This document shows positions 36,721 to 45,291 of a stretch of DNA of 64,000 nt, in pieces. Position 1 is the first letter of the stretch, and the number at the start of each line of letters is the position of its first letter. The notes under the pieces are model-generated. The model saw only the letters and a list, made by a program, of their open reading frames with translations, was not told the origin of the DNA and made no database searches. The stretch comes from AP-15 sp963747735 (lineage in GTDB: Bacteria > Pseudomonadota > Alphaproteobacteria > ATCC43930 > CGMCC-115725): contig CAVVGE010000001.1 of assembly GCA_963747735.1 (NCBI GenBank), positions 124,001-188,000 on the forward strand, in the 5' to 3' direction. Position numbers and translations under genes: made by a program.

Positions 36721-37575
36721 ATGAGGGGCTGCGTTTATTGGAGAAAACGGCGCCGATCCCGGCCTCGGCGGATGATGCGGCGGTTTGGGAAGGGCTCCCT
36801 CCGCTGGGTCCTGCGGCTCGCGAAAGGATTGCGGCGCTGATCAAGGGCACCGCCGCCGTACGGATGTTGCGCTCGCCGTTTTACGCGAACCTGACGGCCC
36901 AAGCCGAGGAACTGGACCGGACATTCGCGATGTTGGCCGATGAAATGTCGGTTGCGGTACTGCAATGGCTGATCAAGTTCCGCTTGCTGTTGCCGCTCTA
37001 TGCGCCGGGGCTGCTGATTGAGGAGCTGCGAGGGCCGTTGTCTCCAACATCTGGAACATCGCCAGACGGAACGCCAAGGCCCGGAGAGATATTCCTGGCG
37101 CGATTACGAATGAGCAATTGCTTTATTGCTGGGGAATGGGAGCATTTTCGCTGCCGGAACGGTGTGCGGTCGAACCGGGTGACATGGTTCTCGATGCTCG
37201 TTGGGGCGCTGTGGATACGACGTTGTACTTTTCCAGGCTGTGCGGTCCAACAGGACATGTACACGCGTTCGAGCCGATGCCGGCGAATTACGCTACGCTT
37301 AATGTCAGTTTAACCACGAATAACGTAACCAACGTTACTACCGTTTGCCGAGTTCTGTCGGATCGCGTCGGTAGTATGATGACCGCGATTTTGCCGAAAC
37401 CAAGCGATGGTGATCCTCAGAAACTGGAGTTGCTGGTTGACACTATCGACAACTATTGCCAAAAACAACGCATCGAACACATCGATTTCTTGAAAATTAG
37501 TGATCCGAGAAATTTCGAAAAAATACTGTTGGGGAGCAAGAAAATGCTTGCTGAAATCTCGCCCCAAGATTGCAG
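36717..37575 (+). pseudogene. FkbM-family methyltransferase, frameshifted and truncated
   Basis: The first frame encodes GLNEGLRLLEKTAPIPAS to LLIEELRGPL. Near 37030-37040 it shifts to VSNIWNIARRNAKARRDIPG, then LLYCWGMGAFSLPERCAVEP. The SAM motif is degraded: MVLDARWGAVDTTLYFSRLC where a Gly-rich loop is expected. HAFEPMPANYATLNVSL and HIDFLKISDP follow; similarity ends near 37570 inside the last domain, where the sequence switches to the reversed 3' end of cbtA. So the gene is shifted, has a poor SAM loop and lacks its C-terminus. GC content is low over 37280-37560. Confidence 0.75.
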
Positions 37576-38334
37576 CGTACATATAGCGGCGACGCGTTCG
37601 GCGGCGGCGCCAAAGACCAAGCCGATCGTCGCCCACATGACCAGCTGTACGCCGAACGAGGCGATGCGGAACCGCCACAGCACGACAGCGGGAAACTGGG
37701 CCGGCACCTCGTTGACCTCCGGCAACGCCAGGCCGGCGGCGACCACGACGACCAGATACGCAGCGGCGGCGATCAGGAATGCGTTCCACGCGCCAAAACG
37801 GGCCAGCAGCCGAAGGCGCAGCATCCCGGCGGCGATCATCGCCGCGAGCGAGATCGCGATCATGCTGAAATAGAGCGCGGTGCGCGATCCGATCGTTGCG
37901 GGATCGCCGACCGAAGGCGGGCTCGCCGGGTATTTGAGGCTCGGGACGAGATAGACCGCGATCAGCCCGACAACCGCCAGAACGACCGCCGCGGCGCGCG
38001 GCCCGAAATCGCCGATCCGGCCGTATGCCAGCGCGAAGGCCAACGCAAACAATCCGCCAAAGGCGATGTTGTAGACCATGACCCCGGTGAAGAGGCCAAT
38101 GCCGGCTTGAACGGAGCGGCTGACCAGCGGGGGCTCAGATTCTTTATTTGGCGCAGGCAGGCCCTTGGCGATCAGCGCGCGCGCCGCGGCTTCCGCCTTG
38201 GCCTGATCGAGCTGCGTCTCGAACGCAATAGCACGATCGACCTGCGGCTCGCCGATCACCTTCAAAAAACCAAAGCACAGCAGACCCGCGACGATGCCGA
38301 TCAGCATCCCCCGCGCAAGCAGAGCGCCCACCAT
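37453..38334 (-). CDS. cbtA: Cobalt transporter subunit CbtA, C-terminus altered by a rearrangement
   Basis: Inner-membrane protein of the B12-controlled CbtA family. It starts MVGALLARGMLIGIVAGLLC, followed by GFLKVIGEPQVDRAIAFE; about five to six hydrophobic helices follow, the last in FGVQLVMWATIGLVFGAAAE. The family normally stops a few residues after this helix. Here the frame runs on for about 45 residues (ICTLQSWGEIS onward) that are antisense of the FkbM remnant, because the original 3' end was lost at about 37575-37590. The functional membrane part is complete. It lies 21 bp behind cbtB. Confidence 0.85.
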   Translation of the reverse strand: MVGALLARGMLIGIVAGLLCFGFLKVIGEPQVDRAIAFETQLDQAKAEAAARALIAKGLPAPNKESEPPLVSRSVQAGIGLFTGVMVYNIAFGGLFALAFALAYGRIGDFGPRAAAVVLAVVGLIAVYLVPSLKYPASPPSVGDPATIGSRTALYFSMIAISLAAMIAAGMLRLRLLARFGAWNAFLIAAAAYLVVVVAAGLALPEVNEVPAQFPAVVLWRFRIASFGVQLVMWATIGLVFGAAAERVAAICTLQSWGEISASIFLLPNSIFSKFLGSLIFKKSMCSMRCFWQ

Positions 38335-38355
38335 GACGCCGGCACCGGCACCCGC

Positions 38356-38562
38356 CTAATGGCAGGGAAAGCCCAGCAAATGGCGCCCGTCATGTACAAG
38401 CTCGTGCACATACATGCCGCGGATCAGCGATGTCGCACCCTCTTCCGCGCCGACAAAATAGATCGCCAGCAGCAACAGCAAGCCGCCGAGGATCAACCAC
38501 GGCAGAACCGCGCGGACCGGAATGGCAACCGGCTCGGCGGCAGCGAACGGGGTGGTGGTCAT
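38356..38562 (-). CDS. cbtB: Cobalt transporter subunit CbtB
   Basis: 68 residues, a single TM helix (VLPWLILGGLLLLLAIYFVG), and the His-rich C-terminus VHELVHDGRHLLGFPCH, the proposed metal site of CbtB. The size and order cbtB-cbtA under a cobalamin riboswitch are the family standard. It imports Co2+ for cobalamin synthesis. Confidence 0.93.
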   Translation of the reverse strand: MTTTPFAAAEPVAIPVRAVLPWLILGGLLLLLAIYFVGAEEGATSLIRGMYVHELVHDGRHLLGFPCH

Positions 38563-38594
38563 TGCGCAAGCTCCTGGGATTTCGCGTCCCGTTT

Positions 38595-38722
38595 AGAGGC
38601 CCATCCGTCACGAGGGGGTCTGACTCTCGACCGGGCCTCTCGGCGCCGGCCGATTACAGTGGCGCGACCGTGCCGGGCTCCCACCGGCTTCCACGCCTCG
38701 CGTAATCGACTCCGAGCATAAG
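38595..38722 (-). promoter_or_regulatory. Cobalamin riboswitch upstream of cbtB
   Basis: Read on the minus strand: GGAAGCCGGTGGGAGCCCGG, then CACGGTCGCGCCACTGTAAT, and further on GAGAGTCAGACCCCC. These are the conserved core elements (GAAgCCGGTG..A..CCGGcACgGtC.CGCCACTGTaA and the AGTCAGxxACC-like segment). The B12-bound form should repress cbtBA. Limits are approximate. Confidence 0.88.
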
Positions 38723-38787
38723 GAGCGAGCTTCCAAATTGTCAACCAAGCCTTTGCCTTGATTCGGCGGGGCGCGGCTGTCAGCGCG

Positions 38788-39723
38788 TCAATACCCGGTT
38801 TTCATATCGATCTGCTGCAATAGGCCGCCGCCTCGTTCGAGGCTGCGGATATTGGCGGCGATCTCGGTCACGAGCTGCGCAACGGTCGGCCGCCGGGCGA
38901 CATGCGGCATCACGGTAACCCTGGGGTGAGCCCAGAGCGGGTTGTCGGGCGGCAGCGGCTCGGGCGACAGCGCATCCAAGGCGGCGTAGGACAATTGACC
39001 CGAATCGAGCGCGGCGATCAGGTCGGCCTCTACCACATGATTGCCGCGACCGACATTTATCACCATCGCGCCCTTTGGCATCATCGCGAAGGTGCGAGCG
39101 CACAAGATGCCGTCGGTTTCATGGGTCAGCGGCAGCAGGCAGATTGCGATGTCGGTTTGGCTCAGAAACGGCTCGAGCCGGTCGCGGCCGTGGAAGATCG
39201 GCACTTCTTCCTTCTCGCGCGGCGAGCGGACCCAGGCCGAGACCGGAAAGCCGAGCGATTTCAGCGCCAGCGCCGGCGCTTTCGCCATCATGCCGTAGCC
39301 GAGAAAGCCGATGCGCCGCTCCTCGGGCCGGACGATCCGGGTCCGGCGCCATTCGCGGTTCGCCTGGGCCATCTGATAGCCCGGCATGTCGCGGTGAAAG
39401 CGCAGCACGTGCATGACGACATATTCGGTCATCATCGGGTCGCCGCCCGGCGGCTCGATCTTGCCGAGCGGCACCTTGGGCAATTTCGGGTGGTCGATAA
39501 AGGCCTCGACCCCGGCCGAGCGGCTGAACATCGCCTTCAAATTCGGCAATGCCGGCAAAGCATCGAAATCGGGATGCATAAAGGCGAGGTATTCGATGTC
39601 AGCCGGGGCGCCCGCTGCCGGCCAGACGCGGACTTCGAGATCGGGCAGCTGCTCGGAAAAAGTGTCGAGCCATGCCTCGATATTGCCGATCCGCCTTTCG
39701 AGATTGATCAGCAGCAGCGCCAT
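38788..39723 (-). CDS. ghrA: Glyoxylate/hydroxypyruvate reductase A (D-2-hydroxyacid dehydrogenase)
   Basis: 311 residues. The catalytic domain is split around a NAD(P)-binding Rossmann fold: RRIGFLGYGMMAKAPALALK (GxGxxA) and SAWVRSPREKEEV, where the Arg/Ser after strand 2 favours NADPH. Catalytic residues: Arg in VINVGRGNHVVE, an acidic residue near LSPEPLP, and His in TVMPHVARRPT. It starts MALLLINLERR with AAGGAGACATAA before the ATG. It reduces glyoxylate to glycolate or hydroxypyruvate to glycerate, which fits C2-acid metabolism elsewhere in the window. Confidence 0.92.
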   Translation of the reverse strand: MALLLINLERRIGNIEAWLDTFSEQLPDLEVRVWPAAGAPADIEYLAFMHPDFDALPALPNLKAMFSRSAGVEAFIDHPKLPKVPLGKIEPPGGDPMMTEYVVMHVLRFHRDMPGYQMAQANREWRRTRIVRPEERRIGFLGYGMMAKAPALALKSLGFPVSAWVRSPREKEEVPIFHGRDRLEPFLSQTDIAICLLPLTHETDGILCARTFAMMPKGAMVINVGRGNHVVEADLIAALDSGQLSYAALDALSPEPLPPDNPLWAHPRVTVMPHVARRPTVAQLVTEIAANIRSLERGGGLLQQIDMKTGY

Positions 39724-39805
39724 TTATGTCTCCTTGAAAGCGGCATTGTCGGTGCTTCCATTTCAGCTTGGGGAATGCGGCGGCCGTCTGTTGCGGCCCA
39801 GAACC

Positions 39806-40036
39806 TCAGCCGGCGGCGCGCACCGGCGCGTGATAGCGGGGCTCCGGAATCGGCAGACCATCCTCTTGCGCTACGGCGAGCCAAGCTTCGATCGCCTGCT
39901 CGATTTCGGTCAGGGCTTCGGCCAGGGCTTCGGCCGGAGTCGCGGCAAAGGCCGAGCATGATTGCAGATCGGGCACATCGGCGACCGAGACGCCGTCCGG
40001 CTCCGACCAGAACAGATTGATATGATATTTGGGCAT
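39806..40036 (-). CDS. HicB-like protein (orphan antitoxin type)
   Basis: 76 residues, MPKYHINLFWSEPDGVSVAD with the RNase-H-like HicB fold strands, then VPDLQSCSAFAATPAEALAE and a helical C-terminus ending PIPEPRYHAPV. No HicA toxin gene is adjacent. Either ATG at 40036 or 40039 can start it. The usual HTH C-terminal domain is missing. Confidence 0.75.
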   Translation of the reverse strand: MPKYHINLFWSEPDGVSVADVPDLQSCSAFAATPAEALAEALTEIEQAIEAWLAVAQEDGLPIPEPRYHAPVRAAG

Positions 40037-40156
40037 CATTCTGTACGCTCTATCGTAAGACCGCACTCCCGAACTAGTGCTTAGATGCATTCAGATGATT
40101 CAACGAGGAGACCTTGTAGGATGGGTTCTGGTGAATCATGTGATCGAGCCGGAGCG

Positions 40157-41407
40157 CTAGCGTGCTGCAGCTTTCGCGCGGGCTTTGTCGAGGTCCGGGA
40201 GGTTGCTGGCCGAGGCGGCATCGCCGAGCCGCGAGCCGCGGGTCAACGACAGGGCGGCGACGGCGGCCTCGTTCTCGCCGATCTTCGCCATGATCGCCTC
40301 CTTGGCGCGGTCGAACACGCCGCGGTTGGTGGCGACGAAATGCTGCGACCCGCGTAACCCGGCGAGATAGCCGTTGATCTCGGGCACGACATAGCGGGCG
40401 ACCATGTCCCAGCTGCGCCGGGTGTCTTCGGGGTTGGCCCAGTCGTGGACAAAGCCGACGACGGTGCCGAAGCCGCCGCTCGTCTCGATCACTTGCTTCA
40501 ACCGCGCCACCAGATCGTCGGGCGTGCCGATCGTCGCCGCCGCACCGGTGCCGAAGGCGGTCTTTTCGATCGCCTCGTCCGGGCTCTTGAACGCGGTCGC
40601 ACCGGGCCGCTGCAAGGTGCCGACGATGTACTGGTTGTGATGGCGCATCAGGCCCTCGCGCGCCTCGGCGATCGCCTTTTCGCGGGTCTCGGCAATATGC
40701 CAGGAGAGCAGCACCCGCCAATCCTTGCGATCCACCGTCCGGCCGTGCTTTTTCGCCGCGGCTTCGGCAAAGCCCCATTGCGTCGGCAATGCGTTGAGGC
40801 CCTCCTCGGCGAGCGAGCCGATCGAAATGACGCCGATCCCGTGCTTGCCGGCGAGCGTCATGCCCGACGGGCTGATCTGCGAGGCGACCGCGAACGGCAT
40901 TTCCTCCTGCAACGGCAACAGCTGCAATTGGGCGTCCTGCAGCGTGAACCAGTCGCTCTTCGCGGTCACCCGCTCGCCCTTCATCAGACGCCGGATGACG
41001 CCGATCGCCTCGTCCTGGCGGTCGCGTTGGACCATCGGGTCGATGCCGAGCGTGTGCGCGTCCGAGGCGAGAGCGCCCGGCCCGGAGCCGAAGACCGCCC
41101 GCCCGCCGGTCATCCAATCGAGCTGGACCATGCGCTGGGCGACGTTGAACGGGTGGTGATAGGGCAGCGACACGACACCGGTGGCGAGCTTGATCCGCTT
41201 CGAACGCTCGCCCGCGGCCGCCAGAAACATTTCGGGCGAGCCGATCATCTCCCAACCGCTCGAATGGTGCTCGCCGCACCAGAACTCGTCATAGCCGAGC
41301 CGGTCGAGCTGCTCGACGAGGTCGAGATCGCGGCGGAACTGCAACAGCGGGTTCTCGCCGACCGGATGATGCGGGGCGAGAAAGGCGCCGAACTTCAAAC
41401 GCGGCAT
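40157..41407 (-). CDS. LLM-class flavin-dependent monooxygenase (limonene-monooxygenase-like)
   Basis: A 416-residue bacterial-luciferase-like TIM barrel: KFGAFLAPHHPVGENPLLQF, DEFWCGEHHSSGWEMIGSPE, RIKLATGVVSLPYHHPFNVA, GRAVFGSGPGALASDAHTLG, DRQDEAIGVIRRLMKGE and a long C-terminal region. Uses reduced FMN and O2; the length and HHPxGE start match limonene-1,2-monooxygenase-like proteins, but the substrate is unknown. GGAGACC precedes the ATG. Confidence 0.9.
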   Translation of the reverse strand: MPRLKFGAFLAPHHPVGENPLLQFRRDLDLVEQLDRLGYDEFWCGEHHSSGWEMIGSPEMFLAAAGERSKRIKLATGVVSLPYHHPFNVAQRMVQLDWMTGGRAVFGSGPGALASDAHTLGIDPMVQRDRQDEAIGVIRRLMKGERVTAKSDWFTLQDAQLQLLPLQEEMPFAVASQISPSGMTLAGKHGIGVISIGSLAEEGLNALPTQWGFAEAAAKKHGRTVDRKDWRVLLSWHIAETREKAIAEAREGLMRHHNQYIVGTLQRPGATAFKSPDEAIEKTAFGTGAAATIGTPDDLVARLKQVIETSGGFGTVVGFVHDWANPEDTRRSWDMVARYVVPEINGYLAGLRGSQHFVATNRGVFDRAKEAIMAKIGENEAAVAALSLTRGSRLGDAASASNLPDLDKARAKAAAR

Positions 41408-41619
41408 TCTGGGTCTCCTGCACGGGCTGACCGGGACGTGTGGGCAGTTCTATCGTCATTTGCGCAAAAGCGCGAGGAAGCGGGGACTGAACATTTTGTC
41501 GGTCTGTCTAGCGCACGAGCGGGATGGCGAAAGAGGATTTCCGGCGGCTTCGTCGACTAGCGGGCGTCGCCGTGCAAAAATGCCGCGTGCCGCAGTGAGC
41601 TTGCAGGGAGTGCAGCCGG

Positions 41620-42012
41620 ATGATCGACAAGACCGCGCAATCCGTTGGGAACCTGGGTTATCACGCCCATATTTATTACGACCCGGCAAGGACCCGAGCC
41701 GCCGCCGAGCGGGTGTGCGCCGCGCTCGGCAAAGAGTTTCCGGTCGAGATCGAGGAGTTCCGCGACACGCCGGTCGGACCGCACCCGATCTCGAATGTTC
41801 TGGTCGTTTTCAAGCCCGAGCAGTTTGAGCAAGTCGTGCCCTATCTGATGCTGAACCGCGCCGGGCTCGACGTCTTGGTGCACCCGCTGACCACGGACGC
41901 GGTCGAGGATCACAGCAGCTACGCGGTCTGGCTCGGCAACCCGGTCGAGCTCAAGCTGCACACGCTGCCGCACGGGCGCGGCGGACGGCTGCCGAGCGGG
42001 GTAAGCGCGTAG
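41620..42012 (+). CDS. DOPA 4,5-dioxygenase family protein
   Basis: 130 residues. GNLGYHAHIYYDPARTRAAA carries the HxH metal site, PVGPHPISNVLVVFKPEQ and VLVHPLTTDAVEDHSSYAVW the other conserved His residues. This small non-haem iron family cleaves catechols, e.g. DOPA, in fungi and bacteria. No neighbouring aromatic pathway gene indicates the substrate. Confidence 0.88.
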   Translation: MIDKTAQSVGNLGYHAHIYYDPARTRAAAERVCAALGKEFPVEIEEFRDTPVGPHPISNVLVVFKPEQFEQVVPYLMLNRAGLDVLVHPLTTDAVEDHSSYAVWLGNPVELKLHTLPHGRGGRLPSGVSA

Positions 42013-42060
42013 CTGCCGGAGCCCGGCGCGGGAGGCACGGCGCGGGAGGCTGGCGCCCAC

Positions 42061-43056
42061 TCATCTGGCCGGGGTGAAGGCGCCGGCGGCTACGGCGTTG
42101 TCGGCGATGCCGGCGCGCAACGCGTTGGGCTGTTGCGCGCCCGATTTTGCGAGCCCGTACATCGCCTCGATCGTGCGCAGCAGGTTCACATGGGTCAACG
42201 GCTCGGCATCGCGATAGCCGGGTTTGACATGGGCGCCGGCGATGACCGTGGCGATCCGGTTTTGCAGATCGAGGCGGGCGCGGTCGTGGCCGGGGTCGAC
42301 CGCCGGATCGGTCAGCCCTTTGTATCCGCCCTTGTCGTCGTTCTCGTCGAAGGTGACGATCAACAGCGAGTTGTGCGTCTTTGCCCATTGGTAATAGGCG
42401 CCGAGGTTTTGCCGCAGCCATTGGTCGCCGGCCGGGATGCTGTCCTTGGGCGCACCATTGTGCATGTCGTGATCGAGGTCGGGAATGACGAACGCAACCG
42501 TCGGCAATTTCATGTAGTCGGACGGAAAATCGGCAAAGCGCAAATTCGACGAAGTGTCGGCGGTCGTCCCGTTCGGAACATTGGCAAAGCTGATCCACGG
42601 CACGTGCTTTCGACCGTAAAGGCAGGGATAGACGCAGCCTTCCGGCAGCGCTGCGACTTCGGAGCCGATGGCCGGCAGCGATTGCGAATAGCCCTTGAAC
42701 GACAGCCCTTTGGCAATCAGCGCCGCGCCGAGGTTGCTCGCGGTGAATTTCACCTTCGGCACCTTGTCGTCGAACCCGACATTCTGGTTGCTGCCTGAAA
42801 ACAGCCAAAAGTAGTTGCCCTGGCTGTTGTGCTCTTCGGCGAACATCCGGGTCAGGACCACGCCCTCCGCCGCCAATCTACTGAGGTAAGGCGCCGTTGC
42901 GTTGCCGATGATCTGGGCGAAATCCTTATTCTCGCCGATGACGACAACGATGTGGCCGTATTTCGGAAGGTCCGTGGACCCGGCAGCCGCGAACGCAGCG
43001 GAGATCGGCGCCCACACGAGGGCCGCGGCAGCGCAGGCGCCCCAAAAGCTCTTCAT
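42061..43056 (-). CDS. Exported phosphoesterase/acid phosphatase (phospholipase C-like, AcpA type)
   Basis: 331 residues with signal peptide (ACAAAALVWAPISAAFA). Alkaline-phosphatase-like fold of the PF04185 type: HIVVVIGENKDFAQIIGN (Glu/Asn metal site), MFAEEHNSQGNYFWLFSG, VAFVIPDLDHDMHNG (Asp/His) and SLLIVTFDENDDKGGYKG. This set is found in AcpA/phosphocholine-specific phospholipases. Located in the periplasm. GGGAGGAATATG precedes the ATG. Divergent from the Zn-dehydrogenase gene, 102 bp apart. Confidence 0.9.
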   Translation of the reverse strand: MKSFWGACAAAALVWAPISAAFAAAGSTDLPKYGHIVVVIGENKDFAQIIGNATAPYLSRLAAEGVVLTRMFAEEHNSQGNYFWLFSGSNQNVGFDDKVPKVKFTASNLGAALIAKGLSFKGYSQSLPAIGSEVAALPEGCVYPCLYGRKHVPWISFANVPNGTTADTSSNLRFADFPSDYMKLPTVAFVIPDLDHDMHNGAPKDSIPAGDQWLRQNLGAYYQWAKTHNSLLIVTFDENDDKGGYKGLTDPAVDPGHDRARLDLQNRIATVIAGAHVKPGYRDAEPLTHVNLLRTIEAMYGLAKSGAQQPNALRAGIADNAVAAGAFTPAR

Positions 43057-43158
43057 GTCATATTCCTCCCGCCGCGATTCTCAGGTGACGGTACCAGAGC
43101 GCCATCAAAGAGCGTAGGCTCGCGGCCACGGCGGCCCGGCGGGAAAAAGGAGGGAGCG

Positions 43159-44205
43159 ATGCGCGGCGTGGTCTTTATGGGCGACCGGGAAATCGAGCTG
43201 ATGGAGTTTCCCGACCCGACCCCCGGCCCGGGCGAGGTCGTTGTCGAGATGAAGGCTTCGGGCATGTGCGGCAGCGACCTGCACCAATACCGCCGGGCGA
43301 AGGGTGGCGAAGCCGTCGGCGGCATTCCCGCCAATCCGAACCCGGTCATCGGCGGGCACGAGCCCTGCGGCATCGTCGCCGCGATCGGCGCCGGGGTCCC
43401 AGACAGACAGGCGCGGATCGGCCAGCGCGTCATGGTGCACCACTACAAGGGCTGCACCGTCTGCAACCATTGCCGCTCGGGCTGGTCGCAGCTGTGCCAG
43501 GAAGAGCCGGTGCTGGTCTACGGCAACAACGCCAATGGCGGGCATGCCCACTGGCTCAAGGTGCCGGCCTTCACCTTGGTGCCGCTCGACGACGCGTTGT
43601 CGTTTACCGCGGGGGCGGCAATCTCGTGCGGCACCGGCACTGCTTATGGCGCGTTGCGCCGGTTGAAGCTTTCCGGCAACGACACGATCGCGCTGTTCGG
43701 CCAAGGCCCGGTCGGCCTTTCGGCGACCCAGCTCGCTGCGGCGATGGGCGCGCGGGTCATCGCTCTCGATGTCAGCCCCGAGCGGCTCGAGCGCGCCAAG
43801 GAGTTCGGCGCCTGGCAGACGGTCAACCCTCGCTCCAACGACCCGGTGGGAGCCGTCAAGGACCTGACCCACGGCGGCGCCGACTTCACCCTGGACACCT
43901 CGAGCCAGCCCGAAGGCCGCATCGCCGCGGTGCGCAGCGCCAAGGTCTGGGGGACCGTCGCCTTTGTCGGCGAGCGCAACAACGTCACGATCGACGTGAG
44001 CCCCGACATGCTCCGCAAACAACTGACGATCGTCGCATCCTGGACCTTCTCGTCGATCGGCCAGGCCGAATGCGCGCAGTTCATCGTTGACCGCGGCATC
44101 GATGTCGACCGCCTCTTCACCCACCGCTGGCAGCTCGACCAGGCAGCAGACGCCTATCGCCTGTTCGACACGCAAACGACCGGCAAGGGCGTGTTCCTGA
44201 TGTAG
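43159..44205 (+). CDS. Zinc-dependent alcohol dehydrogenase (MDR family)
   Basis: 348 residues. Catalytic zinc: Cys in ASGMCGSDLHQY and the GGHEPCGIVAAIGAGV segment. Structural zinc: CTVCNHCRSGWSQLC. NAD(P)-binding: ALFGQGPVGLSATQLAAAMG. The C-terminus TTGKGVFLM is standard for threonine/sorbitol dehydrogenase-like members. Start ATG 43159 with AAGGAGGGAG just upstream. Substrate unknown. Confidence 0.93.
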   Translation: MRGVVFMGDREIELMEFPDPTPGPGEVVVEMKASGMCGSDLHQYRRAKGGEAVGGIPANPNPVIGGHEPCGIVAAIGAGVPDRQARIGQRVMVHHYKGCTVCNHCRSGWSQLCQEEPVLVYGNNANGGHAHWLKVPAFTLVPLDDALSFTAGAAISCGTGTAYGALRRLKLSGNDTIALFGQGPVGLSATQLAAAMGARVIALDVSPERLERAKEFGAWQTVNPRSNDPVGAVKDLTHGGADFTLDTSSQPEGRIAAVRSAKVWGTVAFVGERNNVTIDVSPDMLRKQLTIVASWTFSSIGQAECAQFIVDRGIDVDRLFTHRWQLDQAADAYRLFDTQTTGKGVFLM

Positions 44206-44232
44206 CCGGGGATTTTGCCCTCTCCGCCCCCA

Positions 44233-44262
44233 GAGACGTGCCGCGCAGAGACGTGCCGCGCA
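44233..44262. repeat. Two tandem 15-bp copies
   Basis: GAGACGTGCCGCGCA repeated exactly at 44233-44247 and 44248-44262, then an AT-rich promoter region. Confidence 0.9.
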
Positions 44263-44298
44263 GAATTATTACCAGGATAAATTAGTGAAAATATCCTA

Positions 44299-44327
44299 TT
44301 GATCGAAAGTTTTACGGTATTTATACT
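44299..44327 (+). promoter_or_regulatory. Promoter of the ATP-grasp gene
   Basis: TTGATC (44299-44304), 17-base spacer, TATACT (44322-44327), within an AT-rich 70-bp stretch that stands out in this GC-rich window; the start codon follows 21 bp later. Confidence 0.55.
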
Positions 44328-44348
44328 TTGCCGCGAAAAGAGGCGGCG

Positions 44349-45291
44349 ATGACCCATATCCATGTGATCCACGAGAATGCAGCTTGGCTCGAACCGCTGG
44401 CCGCAGCGCTCGATCGGCAAGGACTGCCCTGGCGGGACTGGTTTTTCGATACCGGCGTTTTCGATTTGTCGGGACCGCCGCCGGCCGGCGTCTTCTACAA
44501 CCGGATGAGCGCCTCCTCGCATACGCGCGGGCATCGCTATGCCGCCGAGCTGACCGCGGCAGTGCTGGCCTGGCTCGAGGGGCATGGGCGTAAAGTCGTC
44601 AATGGCGGGCGAGCGCTCGATCTCGAAATCAGCAAGGCCCGCCAGCACGCAGCACTCGCAGCCGCGGGCATCCGCACACCGCGAGACTGTCCTCGTCGCC
44701 GGCGCGGATTTGCTGGTCGCGGCGGCGCAGAGCCATTTCGGCCACGGACCCTTCATCCTCAAGCCCAACCGCGGCGGCAAGGGGCTGGGCGTGCGGCTCT
44801 TCCGTAGCGCCGGCGCGCTTGCCGATTATCTGGCCTCGCCGGATTACGAGGCGCCGGTCGATGGCATCCACCTGCTCCAGCAATATGTCCGCTCGCCGCT
44901 GCCGCTGATCACCCGCGTCGAATTCGTCGGCGGCCGGTTTTTCTATGCGGTCGAGGTCGATACCAGCGACGGGTTTGAATTATGCCCGGCCGATGCCTGC
45001 ACCGTCGGCGACGCATTCTGTCCGGCGGGCGAGGTGCGGCGCGCCAAATTCACGATCATCGATGACATCGACCCGGCGCTGAAGCACAGCTACGAAGGGT
45101 TTCTCGCCGCCAACAACATCGGCGTCGCCGGGATTGAGTTCATCACCGACGCCAATGGCCGAGCCTATACCTACGACGTCAACACCAACACCAACTACAA
45201 CCCCGAGGCCGAAGGTCGCGCCGGGCGCTCGGCGATGGACGCGCTCGCCCGCTATCTCGGCGGCGAGCTCGCGCGTGCCGGCGGCGGCTAG
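44349..45291 (+). pseudogene. ATP-grasp (RimK-like) ligase, single frameshift
   Basis: First frame: MTHIHVIHENAAWLEPLAAA, FYNRMSASSHTRGHRYAAEL, KVVNGGRALDLEISKARQHA up to GIRTP. At about 44680-44690 the frame must change (two extra bases, CCGCGAGACTG for CCGCGACTG) to continue TVLVAGADLLVAAAQ, then GPFILKPNRGGKGLGVRLF (ATP-grasp lysine and Gly loop), ITRVEFVGGRFFYAVEVDTS and GVAGIEFITDANGRAYTYDV with the metal-binding Asn/Asp cluster DVNTNTNYN. Otherwise complete, so a recent mutation or a base-call error. The ligase family joins carboxylates to amines; its substrate is unknown. The stop overlaps the convergent mutT gene by 4 bp. Confidence 0.82.

Noticed and set aside
37570..38721. 383-residue plus-strand ORF
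   Set aside because: Antisense to cbtA, cbtB and the riboswitch; no motif.
39806..40036. Complete HicAB toxin-antitoxin pair
   Set aside because: No HicA-like ORF could be found on either side; only a HicB-like protein is present.
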